Translations under genes and position numbers: made by a program | Notes under the pieces: model-generated | What the model was told of the DNA's origin: nothing | Databases searched by the model: none | The model's input: the letters and a program-made list of their open reading frames with translations, nothing else | Shown here: in pieces, positions 37,400-48,784 of the stretch | Position numbering within the stretch: position 1 is the first letter of the stretch | Layout of the letters: the number at the start of each line of letters is the position of its first letter | NCBI RefSeq assembly: GCF_050948215.1 | Contig: NC_135157.1 | Span: 5,952,001 to 6,016,000, forward strand | Direction: 5' to 3' | Source of the DNA: Halictus rubicundus | Lineage: Eukaryota > Arthropoda > Insecta > Hymenoptera > Halictidae | DNA: 64,000 bases

Positions 37400-39725
37400 A
37401 TTTGATCAGTCACTGTGCTTTACCGTGTCAGAGGCTTCAGACCGCGTCTGATCTTGTGAGACACGCGCTGTCACCGCGTCAAAAGATCGCTTTTCGTCCT
37501 GTTGGTATATCTCTACGTCACCAGACGCGAAATCCGCGGTCTGGGAGGATAGAATCGCATAAGTGATAAGACGTGGATGTCGCGCGTGCTCGCCGGTTTC
37601 CGCATTGTCTCGCGCAGACAAATTGGAACGCGGGAGCACAGAATTCTCTCTCGTCGCGCAACAAGTTCGTCCTTGCGTAATTGCCCAGGAATGGTGCGCG
37701 TTCGCGGAATTTGCGTGGTAAATGCTAGAAATTGTAAGCGCGGATTCTTCGAGTGATAGGGCCGTTTCCTCGATTCAGTTGCGCAACAATAGTCACTATA
37801 ACACCGTTCGAACCGTGTTTGCAAAGATAGCTTACGCAGCATGAATTGCTGCATGAATATTCAACATTGTAATAAGAAAAATATACCGGCTGTTACGCAT
37901 TCCTCGCACGATACTCGGTCATTGTTTGTCATTCTATCACGCTAGGCAGTTCTGTCGCTAGAACAGAATTCGCGTGGAATAACACATAAAAATTGCGTGC
38001 AAAAATTGTGCTGTCACTTGATACTAGAACCACTGAACGGGTCAAAATTCTTTCCGATTTCTTCTCTTACAATTAGTTAAATTATAAGAATTATTTCATC
38101 TCTTGAATGAACTTCTTCGTTCAAACACCAAAAAATTGTGGGAATCTGAATAAATGCAAAAAAATCGAATTCTGATTTTACGATGCATTGTAAGCATATT
38201 TTTAGTATTTCACTGTCAGAAAGAAATTACCCATAATTCGTTTATGCCCTAATTACATTCTCTGATTCTTACTTTGGATCGTTTTGATTTCTTCTCGTCG
38301 AAGGGCCGGGATCTCTGAATATTGAAAACGGTGCACGTCAAATATTTCGTAAAAGTCGCGTATTAATGCAATGCGATGACATTCACATTTAATCGACTGT
38401 GTCGGATTCGTTGAAAGGGAAGCTTTCGCCGAGCGAAACTCGAATCAACGAAACCTCTGTTTTCCTTTTTACTCTATATCGATGTTCCCCTAATTTTGTT
38501 AGGGTAGTTATGAACATTCACCAAGATTTTAGACTCGAAATAGACGCGATTTGACGAAGAACGAATTAAAAATTTATCTGAGAAGTAGAAATGGAATTAA
38601 AAATAAATATTAGTATTTTGTGCTGAAAATTCACGTCTAAAAATATTATAACATCGCGTAAGGGACGACGTAACACCATGATCTATCAATCTGTCGGTAT
38701 AGTTAGCATCTTAGGGCTATCAAACGCTCTAGTTTTTTATACTCGGAACAAAAACGAAAACTTTGTTTTACATCAGTTTGTTAACATCTGTCACGAAAGT
38801 CCGTTAGCGTGGGCAACAGTAAACGTCAGGGGATCATTAGTTAATGAGTTCCATCGTTAATGAATTTGTTGCCTGAACAGAGTTGCACGCTCGGTCCACT
38901 TTCAAACCTAATTACAATGATAATTTCCGGAGGTGATGTCGTCTAAAGGCCGGGCAGCTATGCTCTTCGCTAGCATTTACGAAACTATCGGGAATCATAA
39001 TTGAACAATTTACTCTTTGTGCCAAGAAGCACGCCGGTAGCTTGAAACTAATCATGAGAGTAATTTGAAGGAACGGTAGGTATTTCTGTTAATACTGGCT
39101 TATCGTCATATCGATTATGGAGTTATTATCAGACTGCATACTACAGAACACGTGTTTGGAACTGTTGCTACTGTTTAATAACAAAGCAATGTTAATTGGA
39201 AGGTAGGCTTGTAGATCAAAGTCGCCCCTTAATGTACGCCGTAAGAGCTTTACACCACCGAACTTGTTCTTCATTTTTATTTTATAAAACAGTGAACCAA
39301 AAATCGTACATCAATTTTTAAGGCATTCATTCACGAGAAAAATTTTAATGTTTACACAGAGTTTTCGATTTATAGCATTTTTGAAGAAAAATGGGTCTTC
39401 TGTTTCTCATGTGTTACAACATGTAAAAATCTCTCAGAGGGACATGAATAATTACGAGCGAAAGTAAGATCTTCGAGCTTCAAAATAATGCCAAATTTAT
39501 TACTGTACCTTTGTTTTTTACAACAGATTAAATATCGTTAATTTCTCGAGAATCAGAAATTTTCGAATAAAATCGTAGCCATTTTCAAAAATCCTCTTCT
39601 CGAGCCCTTTCTAAGTAGGAACTATCGTGGCAAATCCGGAACAAACGAGGACAAGGTTTATTACATCGACGGCACATGTATTCCCATTGGTCCTGCTGCC
39701 GTAAGACGTCGGCAGCATGATTCTT
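37400..39725. other. No gene recognised
   Basis: A GC-richer patch at 37420-37800 carries a 113-codon minus frame without a domain. The remainder is AT-rich with occasional short frames. Confidence 0.4.
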
Positions 39726-39727
39726 AC

Positions 39728-39790
39728 CTTGGCCAATATAGATAACGATCACTCCCTTTCGCGTTGCTGGCCCTTCGATCCGCGTCATGA
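39728..39790 (-). CDS. Candidate 63-bp internal exon with strong splice sites
   Basis: Read on the minus strand, a pyrimidine-rich tract ending CCTTCAG precedes 63 bases that end CAAG and are followed by the near-ideal donor GTAAGA. The length is a multiple of three and an ATG lies two bases into the exon. In that frame it encodes 20 residues starting MTRIEGPATRKG, then one base. Reading through the donor, the frame continues as a 67-codon open frame with several cysteines. It could be a small coding exon or a 5'-UTR exon. No partner exon was recognised nearby, so the gene is unknown and the site pair could be accidental. Confidence 0.25.
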
Positions 39791-40367
39791 CTGAAGGATA
39801 GCTAAAGTAGGTAAGAGTAATTTGCTAATGGATCCAATTTCCCTGTGACGGGACCAGGCCAGCGGGCTGTCGGAAATTCTCGTGTCGATTCCGATGCAAT
39901 TCCACGAAATTGTGCTCGATTTTTACCGCAAACCCGAGCCGCGCGCAATTTAATATTGGCCCGGCACACCGTGCCTGTTCGAGAGAACCGGTGCAATCGA
40001 GTTACCGTTCGATATCGGCGAACGTGCAAATTCAGTGACAAGCCAGACAGCCAACCTCATCGATACCGTATATCGATACGCGGCGTGTTGTGTCTCGTAG
40101 TTTGCGGCACACTCAGCTCCTAAGGTAGCTCGAATGGGACGGACCAATTGAAGTCGACGAGACGCGTGCAATTTTATTAGCAGTCGTTGCTCTACCCAGC
40201 TGTAGGAAGTTGTCAAGACGAATCACTACGGATTTACATGAATTGCATGGATAGTTGAGATCATTGATCTCGAAATTCCTACTTCACGAACATGCGCTCG
40301 CGAAGAAAGCTCGCGAATGGTCCAAAATGATAAACAATTATCCAATGAGAACATCCGATGTTGCTGT

Positions 40368-40930
40368 TAACATTTTTGTATGAAATTTTTACCATCGTAA
40401 ACGATGCCAAACAGGACACAATTTGGGTTATGTTCACCTGTGTAATTCACGATACAGTAGAACCTCGATTATCCGAACTAATCAGTGGCACACGAGTGTT
40501 AACAATTACCTAGCTACAGTGTTGAATTGAATCTATCACGTTGACTGCCATGCCACCCATATGTGGGTGACGGAATTATTTGTCCAGGTTTTAAAATTAA
40601 TTTTTACGTTAATATATTCATTGTACAAAATTCGATTAAGGTCTGTAAAATGCAAGAAAGTTGGAGGACTTTTTTTTTATTTCATTAAATAACTTACTTT
40701 GATTGTATGGAATTTTTGAGGTTTCTAGTGTGGCGGTCAAAGTGCTATATTGATTTGTACAATCGTGTTGTAAATGGATTGCTTAACTGTTGACGTGTAC
40801 GTTCGGATAATAGCGGTTCTACGACAACGTGAATTAAATAAATAAATATGATCCAAACTGTGTCGTGTTCGGTATCATTTGAATCAGAAAGGTATCACGA
40901 ATATGTTGGTAAATGTTCCATAAAAAAGAA
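40368..40930. mobile_element. Long-TIR pogo/Tigger-like element, interrupted by a nested MITE
   Basis: The centre has pogo/Tigger-style inverted ends: CAGTAGAACCTCGATTATCC from 40455 and its degraded inverse ending near 40823. The inverted similarity continues outside these ends. AATTCACGATACAG on the left mirrors the right flank, and ACACAATTTGG with CCAAACA on the left mirrors CCAAACTGTGT on the right. The true terminal repeats therefore seem about 90 bp or longer. A piggyBac-like MITE (40533-40748) is inserted inside. The exact outer boundaries are uncertain. Confidence 0.6.
40533..40748. mobile_element. piggyBac-like MITE (CACGTTGACTGCCA family), nested, flanked by CTAT
   Basis: Ends CACGTTGACTGCCA and (inverse) CACTTTGACCGCCA form terminal repeats. 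A subterminal hairpin, CACCCATATGTGGGTG, follows the left end. The 216-bp span is closely related over most of its length to 58136-58371. Here the flanking tetranucleotide is CTAT on both sides, not the canonical TTAA. It sits inside a Tigger-like element. Confidence 0.7.
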
Positions 40931-40934
40931 ATCA

Positions 40935-43025
40935 CTGGTAGATGAATTTTGAAGGCCGATTTAATATTTAGTCGTCAGCAATAAAAGAGTACGTAACGTA
41001 AGAGTGTGTATTATGCAAAGCGATGCTCAAACAAATGTTTACGAATCGAATACAAGAGTATGGCAAGGAGAAAACGATCTGAGAAGTAAACGCTGTCTCT
41101 CATCGTCTACGAACACAATAAAAATTCTTTTACACGTCGCTTCCGGAATGTAAAGTGAAATGTCTGTCCGACCAGAATCTGTTGTACGGCATTGTGTGAT
41201 AGTTCTAAAATTCGACGCTGGAAACAAAACGCTGCAAATAAAATGACACAGTTTGGACATGCAGTTTTCTGTTTAAAATCAAGATATAAAATTGTATCTA
41301 AGAAGTGACATGTATACAGGAAAAGGAAACCTTTGTGTTGGAAATATTTTAGGACAGTTTGAGAGGACAAACGGCAGCAGAAAAACGGAAAGCTTTCGTC
41401 CTTGACCTGTGACCCAGTTGGAAACTATCGCGGCGAACATGCACGACGGACCGGTGTCAGAAACAAAAGGCTTGCGATTTTCCATCGGAGCTGTAAACAC
41501 GTCTGGAGGTTCGAACGATAAATACAATTTCAGGAAAGATGAACGTTCTGAACGGGATTCGATAACAGTTGTATCTTAATCGGACAGATAATCTTCGATA
41601 AAAATTCTGATCGCACCAGCCTGTTACGTGGTTCGAGTGTTATATCGAATCGGCATTAGCCCGACCGACAGCCGCGGGTACATATGCAACTGATTAAACA
41701 ATGTACCGAACATAACGACAACGTCGTTAATAGTTTCTTGGCCCCCGTCGACAGCTGTCCACACTTCGCCGCACTTGTGGCCTTCGCTTGGCAACACACG
41801 CTCGGATTGCGTGCACATACGAGTAACGCGGCGAACCCTATAAGCGTAATCACCGCTTATTAACCTGGCTTTCTGAATTTTTCGTCGGAAACGAACAGGG
41901 GTGTGCGATCGCGATAGCGACTCGTATTAACCCCGAGCACTTTTGCAGCGATAATTTTAGAAATCAAAAATTTCATTTTAACCCGCACACGCTCCTCAAA
42001 ACTGCGGTAGAACCTCGCTCGTTTGCAACCTCGTTCGTTGCATTCTAGCGATTCTCACTACGAGCTGCTAGAAGTTCTGGAACTCGCGGTGGGAGTTGTA
42101 GCGGCTACGAATCACTATGATTGGTTACCTCTTCCGTTGCACAACCTCGTTTCTCGCATGCATTATCATTTACTGTGGTTAAATAAAAGGTGATAATGTT
42201 TCCCCCATTCAACTCTCTTTCACCCTGGAATGGCGGACCATTCTTACAACTACATAATTGACGATGTTTAGGTCTATTCGCTGCTTCATTTGTCAGTTTT
42301 TTTTAAACATATTTTTGGAAGTGCGTCTTTCTGTCATTCTTAATACAGAAGCTGTACTTTTAACTTAAGCGTCAGAAACTGAGTAATTAAATGACAATTT
42401 TGATGCAGTGGGTCAAAATGGACCCAGGCATCGCCTTCGGAAAGTCAAAGCAATAAAGTATGTCTCATTTTTTAAGGAATGCATCTTATAACGCGAACAG
42501 GAATAGATAAAGTATGTTACCGTTAAGTGAACTATTGGGGCCGATGCGGTCCCGCTCAAATTTATGCTATTAATTATTTATCATTACAAGAAACATTAAG
42601 GAACATTTTTTAACTCTTTTAAGGAATTACAACATTTTTGGGTCATCTTGTATACCATTTCGAGGGAAATGAATATTAAATACATCTAATTTGATTTAAT
42701 AGAATCGTTGCATTTTTAAAGGACACTTCGAAGGTCGGCTCAAGGATTAAATGAATATTTCTTGAGAAATTGTAAAAAGTTTTTCACATTATTCGAAAGA
42801 TATCCAGTTACTGTAATGCGAGTCAGAATTGGCCATCTTATACCCGCATTGTGGAAAACGATCCAGCCTCCCAGTGCGAGAAGCGTAACTCAATATTTAA
42901 ATAAACGAAGTATAGTGGAATCACTTCTTATTAGGAACATCCTTGACGACAGACAGATTGGTCTATAGACTCTAACAGCCAAATGGAAACGGACAAACGT
43001 CTACTTGCAATGTCTTTTCAGATGA
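40935..43025. other. No gene recognised; possible TTAA element at 42523-42750
   Basis: Minus frames of 65-87 codons near 41040-41530 and 41624-41853 lack domains or proper starts. TTAA tetranucleotides at 42523 and 42747 flank weakly inverted sequence (GGGGCCGATG / GAGCCGACC), a possible further piggyBac-like MITE. Confidence 0.35.
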
Positions 43026-43028
43026 ACG

Positions 43029-43281
43029 TTAACCCGCCGCATGCTATGTCGGAGTCATTCGAGCGACCGTCAATATGTACAATTTTTTTCCGATATAAGA
43101 CGACGCTTTTTATTTCGAAATAAAAAGATGGCTACTCCCTCTTGTCCTTCTCCATCCGAAATACGACGAAAGCCGGTCCCGAGCCATCGCCTTATATCGA
43201 ATGAAAACTGTAGTGAAATATCGGCGTGGGTCAGGAATGACTCCGTCATAGGTCTAGAACTCGCAGGAGTCCGAGGGTTAA
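43029..43281. mobile_element. TTAA-bounded piggyBac-like MITE
   Basis: TTAACCC at 43029 and its inverse GGGTTAA at 43275-43281 bound 253 bp. Subterminal segments are also inverted: TATGTCGGAGTCATTC on the left against TATGACGGAGTCATTC on the right (reverse complement). The right arm carries extra bases between terminus and subterminal repeat. No transposase frame remains. Confidence 0.6.
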
Positions 43282-43540
43282 TAACCTCGTAGTTTATGCG
43301 ACATTAAACCTTTATTTAAGATAAAGAAATTTTTCTGTCTGCTTCCTCCATTCTTGATCCCACTTTTTCAAGGCACGAATCGGAAGGGACCATAAATATG
43401 CATTTATGAAAAATGATGGTATACATTTTTTTATCCAAGCATTTGTTCTAATTAAAATAAAAGGATCTAAATAAATTCAATGTTGTCATTTTTAAAAGTC
43501 AACATTGACCAGGCAACTTTAGTGTTTGGTACGTTTAGTA

Positions 43541-43710
43541 TTAACACAGTTAACTGTGTTTGACGAGTATACTCGTCATGAAGAAATGGAAATATTTTGT
43601 GTCATGACGAGTATACTCGTCAAAACAGCTATAATTCAAACAGCGGTTAATTTTTGCGACGCAACTTAGGTACACATTTTTCAAAGAGGTCGCAACAGCT
43701 AACTGGTTAA
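43541..43710. mobile_element. Small TTAA-bounded element with three perfect 18-bp palindromes
   Basis: TTAA at 43541 and 43707 bound 170 bp. The termini are inverted: TTAACACAGTTAACTGTG on the left against TTAACCAGTTAGCTGTTG in reverse on the right. AACACAGTTAACTGTGTT at 43543-43560 is a perfect palindrome. TGACGAGTATACTCGTCA occurs twice (43561-43578 and 43605-43622), each a perfect palindrome. It is likely a piggyBac-related MITE. Confidence 0.6.
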
Positions 43711-44223
43711 TAAAAAGTGCTTTTATATTATCGGAATGATAATTACAATTATTTACAATGATAATGTCTTCGATAATTTTCCTCTTACAATTATCCTCCG
43801 TTTGTAGGCTATTAATAACTAACATCCTCTGTCCTCCGTTTCTAGCTATTAATAGTGTTAGTATAAAGAATCCTCGAGTTCATAGCAGTGTTAGGCAATT
43901 ATTAACGCATCTCTAAGTGTGTGTAAGAACCGATGGTATCATTAGTCGTCTCCATGTAGATTAATACATGTAGATTGGCCGGGAATTAAGAGAATAGAAA
44001 TATCGGCGATTCGATAATCATACGAGATCTCCTAATTACTGTTTAGCATCGCTTTCCTTATAATCTTTCTGATCGTAAGTTAACAAATATGGATCCACAA
44101 TTCGTCGGGCATTGCTGTGCAAGAATTTTTCTTTAACACTAATCGCATCGAATACAAAATACGACCGATATACAAAAATAAGAATTAAAAGTCCGAATTT
44201 ATCGCGATTATTATAATAATATC

Positions 44224-44378
44224 TTATAATATTATTATTAAATTCTTCCATTAGAAATTATTAAGTAAATATCTTACACTTCTAATGATCATGAAATAAA
44301 TTATAATATTATTATTAGATGCTTTCATTAGAAATTATTAAATAAATATCTTATAATTTTAATAATCCTTAAATAAAT
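44224..44378 (+). repeat. 77-bp tandem duplication
   Basis: TTATAATATTATTATTA at 44224 recurs at 44301. Both are followed by CATTAGAAATTATTAA, TAAATATCTTA, TAAT and AATAAATTA blocks. There are two units with moderate divergence. Confidence 0.7.
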
Positions 44379-45544
44379 TAGAAGCTTGAATGAAAAATTT
44401 ATTTAATAATTTCCAATCGAAGTATCTTGGTAATTTCAATAAATAGGAAATGAAAAATATGAAACCGGTCATAGTACCGTTAGTGTTAACTGTAACAATA
44501 TCGTACAAGAATGATCTTGACGGATCTATAAAATTAAGCGGGATAAATCCATATCCGAACGTCGATCTCGCCCGATGAATTCCAGTTCCATTCCGTCGTT
44601 TTCGAAAAGGCTGCGGGTTACGTAAACCGCAGAAGTTGAAATGTCAATTTCAATACGTGACAGACGACGCCTGAAAGTAGATGTAAAGGGAACGAACGAA
44701 CGGCCATGCATTTTCTCTCGTGACAACAGAAGCATGAAAGTTTTATGTCATCGTGTGCGCGTCGATTCCTCTGTTCCCACGATCGACCGTTTGCCACCGA
44801 CGCCTATCGATACGCGCGGGTTTTTTTTTTTTGCTCTCGATCAGTGTTTACTTTTTACCAGCTCGGCGTGCACGTTTCAACGTCAGCCTAGCCAATCCCC
44901 GGGCATTTGTGTACATTTTCCCTGAATGAAAACGCTAACGCGTGACGCCCCGATCGGCGAAAGATAATGTTCTTAATACTCGCGGTAGAGAAAGGAAATC
45001 AAAGTCGCTCTCGGCGCACGCGATGCTCACCCAGGAGCAAAAAACAAATCATGTCAGATGCGGTCCCAGATAAACATTAATCGGCCGATAAGTAGCTTTA
45101 AGAGCCAGTCTGCACGCGTGGCAGGTGCTGCGAAGTCTCACGTGATGTCACTAAAATGTACATTTTACTTTCGGGCCTGGAACTCATGCTTGCCAAGCAT
45201 GCAACATAATGGCACCTCTCGAATCTGTACATCCGTTTGTCGAGTGCATACATATTACCCCCCTTATGAAGCCACGTCTAGTTAGAAATCTACAAAGAAC
45301 GTGACTTGCGGAGATTTATTCCGAGAGAATTAATTAAGACCCTTTTTAACAATTACCTTACTTGATACCGGCGACTGATAGATTTTAAACTGTATGATCC
45401 ACGGTTGAAAATCACTTAAAGAATAATTCAACAGCGATGGCAATTTTGGTCATGCGCCAAACATTGATACTCCAAGTATTGTTTTATGCTATCAGCAACC
45501 TCAATTGTTCGTGCGAAACTCCTGGAAACCAAGGATTGTTTTTT

Positions 45545-45627
45545 TTTTCTTTTTAGAAGAGAAGACTGCAAAATAAAATAATAATTTGTTCGCTGTGAGA
45601 GTCACGAATTAATTTGTACACCTAATA
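45545..45627 (-). repeat. mariner-like terminal repeat fragment
   Basis: The segment ends GAATTAATTTGTACACCTAA followed by TA. It shares GTGAGAG-type and AATAAAAT-type blocks with 46335-46396 and the terminus with 12710. Interior sequence beyond the T-rich run at 45540-45556 is not recognisable. Confidence 0.4.
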
Positions 45628-45884
45628 TGATAGTATAAAGTTCTTGTACGATGATCTTGGGTTCGTGTGAGTCTTTTTTATTGCTAGTTTATGAGTTCGT
45701 TTGTAGAAATCGATCGATTTTAGACAGGCACACGCTAGCCCTGGAAACACAGTTCGCGTAATTTTTAGTCCGGGATTACGCAATCCCGTCGAGGAGGAAA
45801 AAACCACATGTTGCATTCGATTTGCAAACTGATAATGGACGGCGACTGACCGACGAACTTTGCACCGGCGAAGATGTCGACGCG

Positions 45885-45895
45885 AAGATGGCGGC
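45885..45895 (+). promoter_or_regulatory. YY1/Pho-like motif AAGATGGCGGC
   Basis: AAGATGGCGGC matches the YY1 family consensus, whose core GCCAT is conserved in insect Pleiohomeotic. It sits in a short GC-rich patch (45835-46030). A chance match is possible. Confidence 0.3.
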
Positions 45896-46334
45896 GGCGC
45901 TCATCTTGCGCCTCGTAAAAACACGACACGTGAGCCGAATAGAATTTTTTTCGGTGTATGTAGAAGCGGATGCGGACTTCCGACCGTTCCTTTCCGCCCT
46001 TTCGCGCCGAATTTCCGCGTGTATATGTCCCGATAATTTTTAATCAAGCCACGTCTCGTAATGAGTCAGAGATGTACTGCAACTGAAGCAAAAGATAGAC
46101 CTCGTATCAGTTGCTTCGAGGGCTACGCGCGTAAAGCCTGCTAGTATTGTAACCAGCGTGTTCAAAAAAGTTTTAAAATCTTTCAATTGTTTCCACGTGA
46201 AACATGAAACGCGAGTTTTTTTTTTATGTTATTGCGCTTCTGCAATCTTCTATCTCGTAGATCATACCGCAATTTAAGTCTACTGAATAGATTGTGATTG
46301 CGAATTATGACTGAAATGGTGGTTGAAAGATTTA

Positions 46335-46396
46335 ATGGAAAATAAAATTACAATTGATCAAGTGTGAAAGCTATGGATTAATTTGTACACCTCATA
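46335..46396 (-). repeat. mariner-like terminal repeat fragment
   Basis: GGATTAATTTGTACACCTCA followed by TA parallels the end at 45625 with a few changes. AAAATAAAATTACAATT upstream parallels 45572-45590. Confidence 0.35.
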
Positions 46397-46594
46397 TATT
46401 GGTAATTATTTTAATATTGCACTTTACTAGCATATCTTAGAAGTAAGTGAGCAAAAAATCAAGAGAAGAATCAAGATCAATTTTGAGTTTCAATTTCATT
46501 ATTTTTTTTTTCATTTTCATTTCACTTTTTCTGAATTTTCATTTTCAATTTTTCATTAGAGTGACAGTCTGCGAATTTTTCATTTTGAGCAACA

Positions 46595-46770
46595 GTCTGC
46601 GAATTTGATGCATTTACGACAACATTTATTGGGTAAATTAGAAATCAGTAGAAAGATTAAAAGAGTTAATGTACATCGATATATTATTTTCAACTGATTG
46701 AAATGGTCAACTCCTACGTCTTCCAATTGATGCAAAACATTTATATTTTGCATGAAAATTCGCAATTTGT
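46595..46770 (+). mobile_element. MITE of the GACTGCGGATTTTATGC family, diverged copy
   Basis: The left end GTCTGCGAATTTGATGC (preceded by a partial second start, AGTCTGCGAATTT, at 46567) and the right end GCATGAAAATTCGCAA are inverted. The inner TATATTATTTTCAAC matches 52440. Confidence 0.5.
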
Positions 46771-48418
46771 GCTGTGACATAAAAGAGATGGTTTTTTTTA
46801 TATTAAAAAATTAAGTTTTTTGTATAGTGTGTGTGGGAGGACGAAAGAGAACGTGTTGTTATTCGAACGAATTAAAAATGAAGAATCAGACGGTCACCTG
46901 GACAGGACGTAGGAGAAAATCATTATACCCATTTGGCATTATTACCATGTTCGTTCGAACTATTCAAGGGGACTTGGTCGTTACGCATAATACTCGGCTG
47001 GCTGACATAAGTATAGCAATTTCCAACTTGACACGGCTGCCAAAAATACGCGCTCCTCTCCAAAAATACGGCGGATGAGTTTTCGGCAACAATTCCAGCA
47101 AATTTAGCATACAATTTGCTACCTCGTTAACAACCGAAGAGAAAACCACCGCTGAAATTCGCCTAAATCTCTTTCTCGCAATTACGGCTGTCTATTGTCA
47201 CTATTTTCAGATTATTCGGCGCATTTTTTTAGTTTTGAAAATAATACGCTTGAGTACAGAATCATTCACGATCACTACTACTTTGTAAATCTGTAAAGTT
47301 ATGTATTAAGTTATTTTATTTCATACATTCTTGCTTCTATTCGTCGATAATAAAATATTCTAACCCCTATTTAATGTCAATAGACGTGTTCCCACACATA
47401 ATTTTTTAAAAATAGTACCTATTGACATTCCCCATAGATAATGTTTTCTTCTTATTCAATAGACATTGCCAGGTTGTTCGTGGACGCGATTAATTAATGC
47501 TTAATCTATAAACTGATTAAATTTATTTATGTTTAGTATATTTATTGTAAAATTAACCTCTACTAAATATTTGATAAAATTTTGTGTAAGTATCAACAGA
47601 AGTCATTAATTATGGGTGCACGTTGTACATCCACAAGTACAAATTCAGTTTTTAATTGATACATCATCAGCATTATACCAATTTATTGATGTCGCATTAT
47701 ATGTTTCAAAAACTTTAATTAGACTACGAACTTCATTCATGTTTAGTAAAAATTAAAATTGTGAAGACACTTGGAAGAACTTGAGAATAATATTACATTT
47801 TCTTCAATCTCTCAAAACAATTAAAAGAGAGAAGACATTTTCATGAACTTCTTACAATTGATTTAAACAGCATTTAATTTGCCACGAAGATCCACGATCT
47901 GGTTATAATAATTGCAAAGAACTGGAACAATAAGGAATAACGTTATGAAACCTCGGGGCAACGAGTTCATTGTAAAGTGTCACGCTTGTAAGAAGAAAAT
48001 CCATGTAACTCGCCGTCGCTCGACACAACCGGCAGCTTTGCTGTTTAATAAAATACCATCCACTTTTTCCAAGTGCCTCACACTTTAATAACGCAAAGCC
48101 AAGTGGAAACACCCGGTACGTAGTCAGACCACCCCAACGCAACGCCGTCCGACCTTTCGCCGTCGTTCAATTGAATTTTACTGGAACGTCCATTGTTGCA
48201 CGGGTAAACTTTGCTCGAGCGAAAGTCACGACGCGTTGACGTCTCCTTCACCTGTGTTATTTGTACTCGATTAACATTACGCCTTAATGTCCCGTTCGTC
48301 TTCTGGAAATGCAAGCCTCCACGTGCCATGCCGTACCGTAGTTTCCGTTTCACAAACATGTGTGCGCGATTCTGTGCACACGTCGAATTTTGGACAGCAT
48401 TCGAAATTTCGTTTCTGT

Positions 48419-48784
48419 TTATGTTACTCGTAACGAACAGACGAAACTGTCCTTCGACACTAGACCTACGAGACACGTCAAAATGTCGGCTCCCAAAATT
48501 TTCAACACGTTGGTTGCCGAGTCACAGCTCGAAAAAATCGACGTCAAATAATTAATGAAATCGAAACCGAAAAGTTGATTAAATATTTTCAAGAACTTGT
48601 CTTTATCTATACCTCTTCTGTTAGCACATTTAAAAGAAAAATATTCCATGGGTTCGTGTTTCAAATAGAATCTATTTTGTTTGTAGAACTCTTTTTCGAT
48701 CGGTTTCGATTCCATAGGAATAATTTTCAATTTATCTCCCCGTGTAGCATCATTCTTCAGCGGCGAGGTACGACTTCGTTTCAT
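48419..48784 (-). CDS. Unrecognised 121-codon open frame (possible single exon)
   Basis: An ATG at 48784 (minus) opens 121 codons. The product is basic at the N-terminus (MKRSRTSPLK), then has a mixed charged and aromatic stretch and a hydrophobic C-terminal third containing several cysteines. No domain is recognised. The composition is more protein-like than most frames here, and the frame sits at the edge of the GC-rich block of 48.2-51.2 kb. Plus-strand frames are also open across the same bases (48211-48555 and 48575-48973), which is usual in such patches and argues against confident coding. No clear donor or poly-A signal was seen. Confidence 0.18.
   Translation of the reverse strand: MKRSRTSPLKNDATRGDKLKIIPMESKPIEKEFYKQNRFYLKHEPMEYFSFKCANRRGIDKDKFLKIFNQLFGFDFINYLTSIFSSCDSATNVLKILGADILTCLVGLVSKDSFVCSLRVT

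Noticed and set aside
41656..41853. 65-codon minus frame with a hydrophobic start and nine cysteines, resembling a secreted peptide
   Set aside because: The frame opens with GTG, not ATG, and no upstream acceptor or ATG exon was found. A second overlapping minus frame is equally open.
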